From assembly GCF_023221595.1 (NCBI RefSeq), contig NZ_CP096563.1, positions 3,553,501 through 3,617,500 of the forward strand: a stretch of 64,000 bases of DNA, given 5' to 3'. Numbering within the stretch: the first letter of the stretch is position 1; each line of letters starts with the position of its first letter. The notes under the pieces are model-generated. The model was not told the DNA's origin. It made no database searches and was given only the letters and a program-made list of their open reading frames with translations. Below are positions 16,604 through 23,008 of the stretch, piece after piece. Position numbers and translations under genes: made by a program. The stretch is from Rhodococcus qingshengii JCM 15477 (lineage in GTDB: Bacteria; Actinomycetota; Actinomycetes; Mycobacteriales; Mycobacteriaceae).

Positions 16604-17304
16604 GTGTACCCTCTAGGATTATCTGGTGTTGCTTCTTTCCTAGTAGATCCCACGCTGACATACTCCTTGATCTGATCCTCAGCGGTAACAGACTGTAAGC
16701 GCAATGCGTCGAATTCTTCCTTGATCTGCTCAGGAGAGTAGTCCTGTGTACCTATGATCTTGTAGACATTGCTGGTCTTCTTCCCCCCGGTCATTCCACC
16801 CTTTTTGGTCTTTTCCAGCACCTTCTGCTGTTCTAGGTATGCCAGGTACTTGGACGCTCGTGGCTGAGATATACCTAGCTTCTCCTGAAACCCTGACTGG
16901 TTTACTATTGGTTCTAGCGTCCAGTATCGAACGCACAACTTGGCAATCTCGTCAATCAGACGTTCGACGTGTTGTTTCGGCTTGGGGCCTAGATGCTCTA
17001 CCGTCTTCTTGGCTGACGCTGCCCACACACATGCTATGTACAGGATGTTTCGTCGTAGCTCTTCCTCCAACTCAACACTTGCTTCTATCTCGTCCATTAT
17101 TTGTAGTGCCCTCTCTTGTCCATATCTCTGTTCTAAAGGTTTGGTTGGATCGAATCCGAGATGCATGCATGTCAGCGCGAACCCGTAAACCTGTTGATCT
17201 GTACTCTTGTCACTGACTATCGAGGTGCCTAAACCTGCTTCCACCGAATCGTCAATCTCTTCACCTAGAGTAATCCAGACCTCATCTTTGATACTCATCT
17301 TCAT
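16597..17304 (-). CDS. Winged-helix DNA-binding protein, candidate replication initiator
   Basis: About 235 residues when started at ATG 17,304, which has AAGGAAG 9 bases upstream; a longer frame to 17,355 runs through a hairpin and is rejected. The C-terminal third has a winged-helix-like unit: FQEKLGISQPRASKYLAYLE, then a basic wing KTKKGGMTGGKKTSNVYKI. The N-terminal part is acidic and helical. The gene lies next to an array of short direct repeats (17,587-17,693) and palindromes, and behind an attenuator-type hairpin. This context suggests a repeat-binding replication initiator or a transcriptional control protein; no helicase or primase motif is present. Confidence 0.6.
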   Translation of the reverse strand: MKMSIKDEVWITLGEEIDDSVEAGLGTSIVSDKSTDQQVYGFALTCMHLGFDPTKPLEQRYGQERALQIMDEIEASVELEEELRRNILYIACVWAASAKKTVEHLGPKPKQHVERLIDEIAKLCVRYWTLEPIVNQSGFQEKLGISQPRASKYLAYLEQQKVLEKTKKGGMTGGKKTSNVYKIIGTQDYSPEQIKEEFDALRLQSVTAEDQIKEYVSVGSTRKEATPDNPRGYTW

Positions 17305-17331
17305 ACTTTGTACTTCCTTCTCTTTTGGATC

Positions 17332-17368
17332 AAAAAACTCCCCCAACTGGTGCAACAGTTAGGGGAGT
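17332..17368 (-). terminator. Rho-independent terminator / attenuator in the leader of the winged-helix gene
   Basis: Stem ACTCCCC-c-AACTG / CAGTT-a-GGGGAGT (12 pairs, one mismatch) with a short loop; read on the minus strand it is followed by six Ts and then the ribosome binding site of the gene starting at 17,304. A terminator directly in front of a gene on the same strand suggests attenuation of a transcript that starts in the repeat region. Confidence 0.7.
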
Positions 17369-17463
17369 CTCGTGTTATTTCTCATCCAAAAGAAAAGTCT
17401 TTGAACATCCTTCCCATTGCACTGGTGGCGTGTTTCTTGTTACTACTATTCTACCAAACACCG

Positions 17464-17495
17464 CTAGCTAAAGCTAGTTATTCAGATAGCTATCT
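17464..17495. promoter_or_regulatory. Two adjacent palindromes in the origin-like region
   Basis: CTAGCT-AA-AGCTAG at 17,464-17,477 has perfect 6-bp arms, and AGATAGCTATCT at 17,484-17,495 is a perfect 12-bp palindrome. They are one to two helical turns apart, between the repeat array and the winged-helix gene, as expected of operators for a dimeric binding protein. Confidence 0.55.
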
Positions 17496-17586
17496 ACCTT
17501 TTACTGTAGATCTTAGTGCTAACCTTCCCTGCTTACAATCCTTACCCTTCTATCGTTACCTAGCTGTTGCATGAGAAATGCATAGT

Positions 17587-17693
17587 ACTCTTGTTAATAC
17601 TCTTGTTAATACTCTTGCTTTCACTCTTGATTATCACTCTTGCATAAGACTCTTGCACTGGACTCTTTTATCATAATCTAGTAAATACTCTTG
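17587..17693. repeat. Iteron-like array, ACTCTTG at 12-13 bp spacing
   Basis: ACTCTTG occurs at 17,587, 17,599, 17,611, 17,623, 17,636, 17,649 and 17,687. Degenerate copies are at 17,662 (ACTCTTT) and about 17,675 (AATCTAG), giving nine units at 12-13 bp intervals. The surroundings are very AT-rich. Regular short direct repeats next to a DNA-binding protein gene are the form of iteron origins. The spacing is too short and too uniform for CRISPR. No other gene is convincing in the 670-bp gap from 17,356 to 18,028. Confidence 0.7.
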
Positions 17694-17731
17694 AATACAA
17701 AGTATTAGAACAATATGAAAGTAGTATTAGA

Positions 17732-17767
17732 CCAGAGCTTCGCTCTGGCCTGGTGCCTTGGCACCAG
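17732..17767. other. Twin hairpins beside the iteron-like array
   Basis: CCAGAGC-TTC-GCTCTGG (17,732-17,748) and CTGGTGCC-TT-GGCACCAG (17,750-17,767) are two perfect stems one base apart, in a GC-rich island within AT-rich DNA 40 bp beyond the repeat array. They could be part of the origin, a protein-binding structure or a bidirectional terminator; no U-run follows on either strand. Confidence 0.5.
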
Positions 17768-18028
17768 TACAACCAATGATCTACCCCGCAGAGAAAGGGT
17801 GGCCAAACAAATACCTTCAATCCAGCGCCGCGCCTCCGTTCGTCGTGTTCACCTGCTTTCCTACAGAGCTTATCGATAGCCTCGACCACGATGCAATACC
17901 TAAACAGCAAGTATCAATACCGCCCTGACGTGCACCGATGCTATTTGTTCTTTATTAATCAGTTTGCTATAGGTCTAGATACGACAAATCCCCCGCCACT
18001 TCTGACGAGGGATCTGACGGTAATGCTG

Positions 18029-18541
18029 CTACTTGCTTGGTTCTAGATGCTTCTTCAGAACCGCCAGTACGGCCGCGTTGCGGTACTTCCCGCGATCATG
18101 ACCGTGTAGCTCGCGTACCAGCTTGAACTGAGATTTATCGACCGTGGTGAACTTGCCAGCGTCAACGAGCTTCTCGATTTCATCCAACTTCGGAGTGATG
18201 TTGGCCTTTTTGGCGTAGCCCTGCCGTTCCGCCCACATGTGAAGTTCCTGCTTTACCTCGTCATCGATACCGAGTGCCTCGAAGAGTTTCGTCTCCGATG
18301 TCTCTGATGGTTTGGTTTTCTTGATATTCCCACTATTAGCAGTGTTTCGCACTTCGTGATACAGCTGACCGTCACTTTTGAGATTGTCGATCAGCGCGGC
18401 TACATCATCCTCTGTCAGATAGACATTCTCCACCTGCTTAGCTTCCTGACCTGCTCGTTCGATCGTAATCGTGACAGGCTCGATTGGGTCTGTGATGACT
18501 TCGCCGTTCCAGTCACTGGTTACGATTGTCTTGATGCCCAT
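18029..18541 (-). CDS. Hypothetical early protein
   Basis: The 170-residue protein starts at an ATG with GGAGACAATC upstream. The first 65 residues look like a small beta domain ending in VYLTEDDVAALIDNL, and the C-terminal part has two charged helical segments (VKQELHMWAERQGYAKKA). There is slight resemblance in plan to Lsr2-like nucleoid proteins (N-terminal dimer part and a C-terminal WAxxxGY-type segment), but the known AT-hook-like RGR motif is not present, so I do not assign it. It lies 49 bp downstream of the zinc-ribbon gene, likely in one transcript. Confidence 0.55.
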   Translation of the reverse strand: MGIKTIVTSDWNGEVITDPIEPVTITIERAGQEAKQVENVYLTEDDVAALIDNLKSDGQLYHEVRNTANSGNIKKTKPSETSETKLFEALGIDDEVKQELHMWAERQGYAKKANITPKLDEIEKLVDAGKFTTVDKSQFKLVRELHGHDRGKYRNAAVLAVLKKHLEPSK

Positions 18542-18589
18542 GATTGTCTCCTTTGATTGATTGCTAGATCGTAGGTCAGGTGTTTGGTG

Positions 18590-18841
18590 TTACGCCGCTA
18601 CTGAGTAGCTATGGCCGATGTGCCAGTGCTTGCAACTTGGGTCATAGAACGGACGAAGACCGTTCAGGTGCAGTCCGTCTGTCCGATCAATGAATGTCTG
18701 AGCACCTTCCCGGTTCGACCATGCGCGCTTGCTCGGGTAGCTGCACAGCTTGTTCTTGCGCTCGTACTTACGACGATGTTCGGGGGAACAGAACGACGAA
18801 CCGTTGTCAGTGAACGCATTGCCGCATTTCAAGCATCTCAT
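18590..18841 (-). CDS. Small zinc-ribbon protein
   Basis: 83 residues with MRCLKCGNAFTDNGSSFCSP at the start, in which CxxC and a later Cys pair with a His (SPEHRRKYE) to make a zinc site. The rest is basic and ends with a His-rich tail (CKHWHIGHSYS). It is the first gene of the minus-strand early cluster, behind a good promoter at 18,872-18,900. Such phage zinc ribbons usually bind DNA or RNA polymerase, but no specific role can be read here. Confidence 0.6.
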   Translation of the reverse strand: MRCLKCGNAFTDNGSSFCSPEHRRKYERKNKLCSYPSKRAWSNREGAQTFIDRTDGLHLNGLRPFYDPSCKHWHIGHSYSVAA

Positions 18842-18871
18842 GATCTGCTCCCCTTCGTTGTTTGTATACCT

Positions 18872-18900
18872 AGTTTATAGCTAGATCTAGCTTTTAACAA
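18872..18900 (-). promoter_or_regulatory. Minus-strand promoter with a 14-bp palindrome in the spacer
   Basis: On the minus strand TTGTTA (18,895-18,900) and TAAACT (18,872-18,877) are separated by 17 bases. The spacer holds the perfect palindrome AGCTAGATCTAGCT (18,879-18,892), so a repressor bound there would block polymerase. It drives the zinc-ribbon gene and probably the cluster to its left. Confidence 0.6.
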
Positions 18901-18954
18901 GAACTAGATTGGACAGATTGTAAAACAGCTTTGACCTGCATGTTTGCATGAAAA

Positions 18955-18984
18955 TGCCCTAGCTCACGTAAGTAAACTAGGGCA
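18955..18984. terminator. Hairpin in the divergent control region
   Basis: TGCCCTAG and CTAGGGCA form a perfect 8-bp stem with a 14-base loop. It lies between the two divergent promoters at 18,872 and 19,071. There is no clear T-run, so it may be a weak terminator or structural control element. Confidence 0.4.
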
Positions 18985-19062
18985 CTCGGTCAACAAGGTA
19001 GGACCTTTGTCTATTGTAGCATGTTTTGTACTATAACCTTCTATTTATAGACATTTATTATC

Positions 19063-19099
19063 GACAACTATTGTCAACTAGCGCTTGCGTTAGTAGGAT
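19063..19099 (+). promoter_or_regulatory. Plus-strand promoter with overlapping inverted repeat
   Basis: TTGTCA (19,071-19,076) and TAGGAT (19,094-19,099) are 17 bases apart. GACAA-CTA-TTGTC (19,063-19,075) overlaps the -35 box and is a likely operator. The promoter points towards the small gene at 19,217. Apart from the control elements listed, no gene is visible from 18,842 to 19,194. Confidence 0.6.
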
Positions 19100-19194
19100 A
19101 GACCAAAAGGAAAGGAGCACATAGCTAGCGCCATACGCGCTCGTAGCATCGTCAGACACCAGGTCTGGCACCGTCCTACAGAAAGGAGAACCGA

Positions 19195-19200
19195 ATGTAA
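19195..19200 (+). other. Start-stop unit (ATG TAA) behind a strong ribosome binding site
   Basis: AAAGGAG at 19,183-19,189 is followed at ideal distance by ATG directly followed by TAA. Two bases later a TTG opens the frame that includes ATG 19,217. A minimal start-stop unit can stall ribosomes or couple re-initiation; alternatively TTG 19,202 is simply the real start of the 33-38 residue gene. Confidence 0.4.
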
Positions 19201-19216
19201 GTTGACCAATTACGAC

Positions 19217-19318
19217 ATGGAGAGCGCGATTGAGAAGGAGATGCAGAATGCGCCTGACCTGACGGAAGAAGATATAGCTTTTATGACTAGATTATTTTCT
19301 TCCAAATTGGCTCGATAG
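19217..19318 (+). CDS. Tiny acidic helical protein convergent with the integrase gene
   Basis: A 33-residue frame (38 from TTG 19,202) with a pattern often seen as the C-terminal part of small actinophage proteins: acidic residues, PDLTEEDIAFMTRLF, basic end. Its last 32 bases overlap the 3' end of the serine integrase gene on the other strand. A promoter (19,071-19,099) and ribosome binding site precede it. It could be a recombination directionality factor or regulator, but it is very short and the role is unproved. Confidence 0.45.
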   Translation: MESAIEKEMQNAPDLTEEDIAFMTRLFSSKLAR

Positions 19319-20630
19319 CATCGAAATCGACTTTACGAGCACCACGTACCGCCGGATGGATCACAACCGCTGTCAGGTACCGCTTGATCAGTGCTCGCTG
19401 CTGGCTCAGGTTGGCATCATCGAAGTTCTCGGCAAATGTGTCCGAGATTTGGGTGGCGCTGGCCTGAGCCTTTGCACGTTCGAACGATTTGAGCTTCTGT
19501 GTCTCAGCGTCTCGCATGGCTATGAAATCCGACAGATCGATCTGCTTGTCCGTCCATGCCTGACGCAAATCGCTGATGCGTGTCTCAATCTCTGCAATCT
19601 CGGCCGCATGATCGTCAACGGGTGGCGCTACCGGCTTGCCCTTAGCCATTTGACGCTTGATCAGACCGGATATGTACTCGTCTACCGGCTTCATCTGTCG
19701 ATTGATGCCACCACATCCCCCTAGCGCAGACATGCAGGTGTAGCTGGCCTTGCGTGTCTTGTTCTGTGCTCGTCCGTACATCGGACTGCCACACTTGCCA
19801 CATCTCGCGATACGAGAGAGCAGATACACGCTCGTGGTGTCTGGCATCGGCTGAGTTCTGGCGTTGAATACGTCCTGAGCGGCCTGCCACACCTCACGGC
19901 TCACGATGGGTTCCCAGTTCCCAACGGCAACTTCTTCCCCCCGGTACGTGCGAATGGCCGCGTTACGCGGTGCTTGCAGGATCTTCTTCACGGTCTGGCG
20001 GTGCCAGCGTTTGCCTTCTACGGTCGGTATCTGCTGCCAGTCCTTCAAGATGCTGGTCAACGACTCCCCCGCAATGACCCGCTCGTACGCCTCACGAATC
20101 AGCTTGGCCTCTGACTCGATGATCTTGTAATCGTGCGTGTATCCGAATGGTCGTGTGACAGCCTTCTGAGGTTTGCCCTGCTGTGCACGTTGTAATGCTG
20201 CTCGGGCCACACGTCTACCTGTGTCCTTCGATGCCTTGTTACCGACGTTGACCAGCAATCGCGCCATAAACAGGCCATTGTCGTCACTCAGATTCACGTC
20301 ACCAGTGACTACCTTGTTCGGGATCTTTTTCAGCTCGATCACGTCAATCAAGTCTTCCAAATCCCTTGGCTGCCTTGCGATTCGATCAAGATCGTAGAAG
20401 ATCACACCATCGCGAATGCCTGACCGTAAATCATCGAGCATCGATTGCCATTCAGGTCTGACCTTGCGTTTGTAGGCCGATACGCTGTTGTCTTCGTAGA
20501 CCTGGCCGACTCTCCATCCCAGTTTGGTAGCAAGCTCCTGACAGTCTTCGCGTTGTCTGGTTACACCTGCTTCGTCTTCTCGATCCAACGAAATTCGTAC
20601 GTAAATAGCTGCTGAGCTGGGATGATTCAT
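19287..20630 (-). CDS. int: Large serine integrase
   Basis: The 447-residue protein starts with a resolvase/invertase catalytic domain (about 7-150): the nucleophile is in IYVRISLDREDEAGV, with YDLDRIARQPRDLEDLID and ARLLVNVGNKAS further on. A recombinase domain follows (about 155-250, RPFGYTHDYKIIESEAKLI). The zinc ribbon has CGKCGSPMYGR and CMSALGGCGG, and a coiled-coil lies at about 340-400. It integrates the element and, with a directionality factor, excises it. Length is normal for actinophage integrases. It is at the extreme right of the element, about 40 bp from host DNA, with attP sequence expected just upstream of its start. Confidence 0.93.
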   Translation of the reverse strand: MNHPSSAAIYVRISLDREDEAGVTRQREDCQELATKLGWRVGQVYEDNSVSAYKRKVRPEWQSMLDDLRSGIRDGVIFYDLDRIARQPRDLEDLIDVIELKKIPNKVVTGDVNLSDDNGLFMARLLVNVGNKASKDTGRRVARAALQRAQQGKPQKAVTRPFGYTHDYKIIESEAKLIREAYERVIAGESLTSILKDWQQIPTVEGKRWHRQTVKKILQAPRNAAIRTYRGEEVAVGNWEPIVSREVWQAAQDVFNARTQPMPDTTSVYLLSRIARCGKCGSPMYGRAQNKTRKASYTCMSALGGCGGINRQMKPVDEYISGLIKRQMAKGKPVAPPVDDHAAEIAEIETRISDLRQAWTDKQIDLSDFIAMRDAETQKLKSFERAKAQASATQISDTFAENFDDANLSQQRALIKRYLTAVVIHPAVRGARKVDFDAIEPIWKKII

Positions 20631-20657
20631 GTTCTAACTCCTGATCGCCAACTGATG

Positions 20658-20680
20658 CTATTGACGATACAAGAGCTTCA
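20658..20680. other. Right attachment junction (attR) of the element, approximate
   Basis: The element-type sequence ends and GC-rich host coding sequence resumes here. The exporter fragment on the right becomes recognisable from the Lys-Ser-Phe codons at 20,671, while an in-frame TGA lies at 20,662-20,664. The crossover dinucleotide cannot be set without the left junction. Confidence 0.6.
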
Positions 20681-20922
20681 TGCTCGCAGTGCTCCCGCAG
20701 TTCCTGGACCCGTCGGCGCCGCTGCTGCCGCAGTATCTGATCATCGCCGCCACGATGTGCGCAGTCGACGTGATCGTGATGACCGGATACACCGGCCTGG
20801 CCGCCCGGGTACTCACCTTGATGCGCTCCCCCAAACAGCAGCGAACCACCAATCGAGTGTTCGCCGGTCTGTTCTTCGGAGCCGCCGGCTTCCTCTCGAG
20901 CATCGGGCGTGCAGCGGCTTGA
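20671..20922 (+). pseudogene. LysE/RhtB-family amino acid exporter, 3' fragment left by integration
   Basis: The 80-residue fragment begins inside the conserved segment that normally reads NPK followed by a hydrophobic stretch and LPQF. Here it reads KSFMLAVLPQFLDPSAPLL, followed by two membrane helices (QYLIIAATMCAVDVIVMTGY and RVFAGLFFGAAGFL). The first three to four helices are missing and should lie beyond the left end of the element. The gene is therefore the integration target. It is likely silent now. Confidence 0.8.
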
Positions 20923-20943
20923 TCGGTAACACGGCTCGAGAGA

Positions 20944-21627
20944 TCACAGGCCCGCAATCAAGTTGACGACGGACGCCACGATCACCGAACCGAACAGGTA
21001 CGACAGCAATGCGTGGCCGAGTGCCATCGCGCGCATGTCCGACGACTTCAAGTTGGTGTCGGAAATCGCGAAGCTCATCCCGACCGTGTACGCCACGTAG
21101 GCGAAATCGCTGTACCTCGGCGGTTCTTCCTGATTGAAATCGATTCCGCCGTCGGGGCCGGAGTAGTACAGCCGTGCATATCCGAGGGCGAAGAGCGTGT
21201 GTACCGCCAGCCACGAGATCACGACGCTGCCGACTGCAACCGATGCCGCCACTACTTGGTAGTGATGTCCGTCGGGTGCCGCCAGGAGCAGGAACGCGAT
21301 ACCGACCAGGCTCGCGACGGCGGCACCGAGAATCAGCAGGTGCGCGACGTTTCGGGCCGGCTCTTCGCGCGTTGCGTGGCTTGCGGTGAGCGTCGCGTCG
21401 AAGGGCCAGACCAGAATCCACGTCCACACCGTGAACACCATCGCCGCCACATCCCAGCCGATCAGAAACGCGAATCGGGGGTAGCCGACCAACGCCGTGA
21501 CGACACCGGCGGCCACACCGAGCAGCAGACCCGTCGACACTCTCAGCGCCGGCCCGGCACCCAGGGCGCTCCGTGGAACCGGGTTGATCGGAAGGTCGTG
21601 CGGTCGATCGTTCACGGGCTCAGTCAA
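20944..21627 (-). CDS. DUF1345 family integral membrane protein
   Basis: 227 residues with about five to six membrane segments (for example [53 protein letters not shown]). The family signature region is [19 protein letters not shown], followed by a final helix pair. The function of the family is not known; it resembles a channel-like core. It is the third gene of a minus-strand run with cfa and a lipase, 41 bp behind the lipase gene. Confidence 0.8.
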   Translation of the reverse strand: MTEPVNDRPHDLPINPVPRSALGAGPALRVSTGLLLGVAAGVVTALVGYPRFAFLIGWDVAAMVFTVWTWILVWPFDATLTASHATREEPARNVAHLLILGAAVASLVGIAFLLLAAPDGHHYQVVAASVAVGSVVISWLAVHTLFALGYARLYYSGPDGGIDFNQEEPPRYSDFAYVAYTVGMSFAISDTNLKSSDMRAMALGHALLSYLFGSVIVASVVNLIAGL

Positions 21628-21668
21628 CCACTGTTAGAAGTGAGACGGTGGTTACGTGACACGGCGAC

Positions 21669-22988
21669 TCAGGCGTTGCACGCACCGACTATCGGCTTGC
21701 CGTTGAATCTGTCCAGCACATACTGCAATCCGACGCCGAAATCCGCTACGGCCGGCGCGAGGTGGTTGTTGCCGCTCCCCGGATTCACCGCAGGCAGGGT
21801 GTCGATGAACAACGTCGCCTCGGCCCCGCGCGCGCACCAGTCCTGAACCAGGCGCCGGGTTTGCTCGTACGGGATGAAATCGTCGTTGAGCGCTCCGTTG
21901 ACCAGAATCGGCGAGGCCGGGGTTCGCCACCCGATGCGTTGTTCCTCGATCACCTTTTGGATCTCCGGTACCGATTCCACCACGTCGGCGAGTGGTCGTC
22001 CGTCTGTGGTCCACGACGCCGTCGACTGCTTCCCGTACTTGGTTCGGGAATCGATGAGGCATTGCCCGGCGACGTCGGCGAGCACGGACCGGCCGTAGTC
22101 GTTGAGTCGAGATTCGATTGGCTCTCGGGCGGCAGGATAGCGGTCGAGGACGCCGTTGATCGTGTAACCGATCGCGGCCATCAGGCCGGTACCGTCGATA
22201 TGACGCAGAACGCTTGCCAGGTCTGCCGGGGGCGCGCTCGCGTAACTCCCGACCAGATTCAACTCAGGCGCGTATTCGGGTGCCAGTTCGGTTGCAGCGG
22301 CAGTGGCGCCGCCGCCCTGCGAATGGCCCCACAGCGCTATCGGATCGTCCTCTCCTGCCTGCGCGAGGGCTCGGGCAGCGCGTGCACCGTCCAACATCGC
22401 ATGGGCTTCCTCGGCGCGATTGACGTAGGTATGGACGCCGGGTGTTCCGAGTCCGATGTAGTCGGTGACGAATACACGAACGCCCTGGGCGAGGAAAGCG
22501 AAAGCAAAAGCTGACTCGTAGTTGACACCGACACTGTCCACACCGGCACCGTAGTTCGACGGATTCCCGGGTTCCGCCAGGCGGAGCTGACCGGCAGTGG
22601 GAAACATCCTCGACGGCGCGCACTGATCACCTTGGCCCTGCGTACCCGGACCGATCACCACTGTCGGGCGGGGGCCCGCTCCTGACCACGGGGCAGCCGG
22701 CTCCAGGTACGAGCCCGACACAGCAACCTTGGATCCGTGGGTGTCGGTACTCGAATACAGGATCCGGGTCCCCACACCAGGCACTCCGCCGACGGCACCG
22801 GCCAGAGCCAGCGGTTCCGTCCGAATCACCGAACCCGGATCACCGACGTCGCCCGGAATCGCATCGTAGAAATCGTTCACAGGTTCGGCGTTCGACATCG
22901 GTGTGAACAGCAGCGAGGTCGGCAACAGCGCTGATACCGCAACGGCCGAAATCTTCAGTGCCGCGAGGACAACCTTCCGGGTGCTCAT
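21669..22988 (-). CDS. Secreted lipase/esterase, alpha/beta hydrolase
   Basis: 439 residues with a signal peptide (KISAVAVSALLPTSLLF, cleavage about residue 34 after SNA). The alpha/beta hydrolase of the secretory lipase group has the nucleophile elbow ALWGHSQGGGATAAA, an Asp in the region VNGALNDDFIPY, and a catalytic His near GSGNNHLAPAV. Paired cysteines fit an exported enzyme. It should hydrolyse lipid esters in the cell envelope or outside. It lies 20 bp downstream of cfa, so both probably act on lipids as one operon. Confidence 0.85.
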   Translation of the reverse strand: MSTRKVVLAALKISAVAVSALLPTSLLFTPMSNAEPVNDFYDAIPGDVGDPGSVIRTEPLALAGAVGGVPGVGTRILYSSTDTHGSKVAVSGSYLEPAAPWSGAGPRPTVVIGPGTQGQGDQCAPSRMFPTAGQLRLAEPGNPSNYGAGVDSVGVNYESAFAFAFLAQGVRVFVTDYIGLGTPGVHTYVNRAEEAHAMLDGARAARALAQAGEDDPIALWGHSQGGGATAAATELAPEYAPELNLVGSYASAPPADLASVLRHIDGTGLMAAIGYTINGVLDRYPAAREPIESRLNDYGRSVLADVAGQCLIDSRTKYGKQSTASWTTDGRPLADVVESVPEIQKVIEEQRIGWRTPASPILVNGALNDDFIPYEQTRRLVQDWCARGAEATLFIDTLPAVNPGSGNNHLAPAVADFGVGLQYVLDRFNGKPIVGACNA

Positions 22989-23008
22989 GGAAATCCAACG
23001 TATAGGCC

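Larger units (their letters stand above)
1..20672. mobile_element. Integrated tail-less phage-like element (candidate capsid-encoding satellite), left end outside window
   Basis: This stretch is clearly AT-richer than the host DNA that starts at about 20,670, and nearly all its genes are on the minus strand. It carries a serine integrase at its right edge, an origin-like repeat region, a winged-helix protein, HNH endonuclease, both terminase subunits, portal, scaffold, major capsid and two connector proteins. The structural operon ends at 767 in front of a terminator and two convergent plus-strand genes. No tail tube, tape measure, minor tail, holin or lysin gene is seen. Head genes without tail genes match the known layout of capsid-forming phage-inducible islands, but the left end is not in view, so a tail module further left cannot be excluded. 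Two later insertions (2009-4661 and about 10,036-14,335) interrupt structural genes. Confidence 0.8.

Noticed and set aside
17304..17355. Upstream start (ATG 17,355) for the winged-helix gene
   Set aside because: The extra codons lie inside a stable terminator hairpin, while ATG 17,304 has a proper ribosome binding site.
17587..17693. CRISPR array
   Set aside because: Repeats are 7 bases with 5-6 base gaps; no spacer-length unique sequences and no cas genes.
17671..17910. Minus-strand frame of 79 codons in the origin-like region
   Set aside because: It runs through the twin hairpins and into the repeat array, and its sequence has no protein-like pattern.
18029..18541. Lsr2-type nucleoid protein
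   Set aside because: Only a loose resemblance in plan; the RGR DNA-binding motif is absent.
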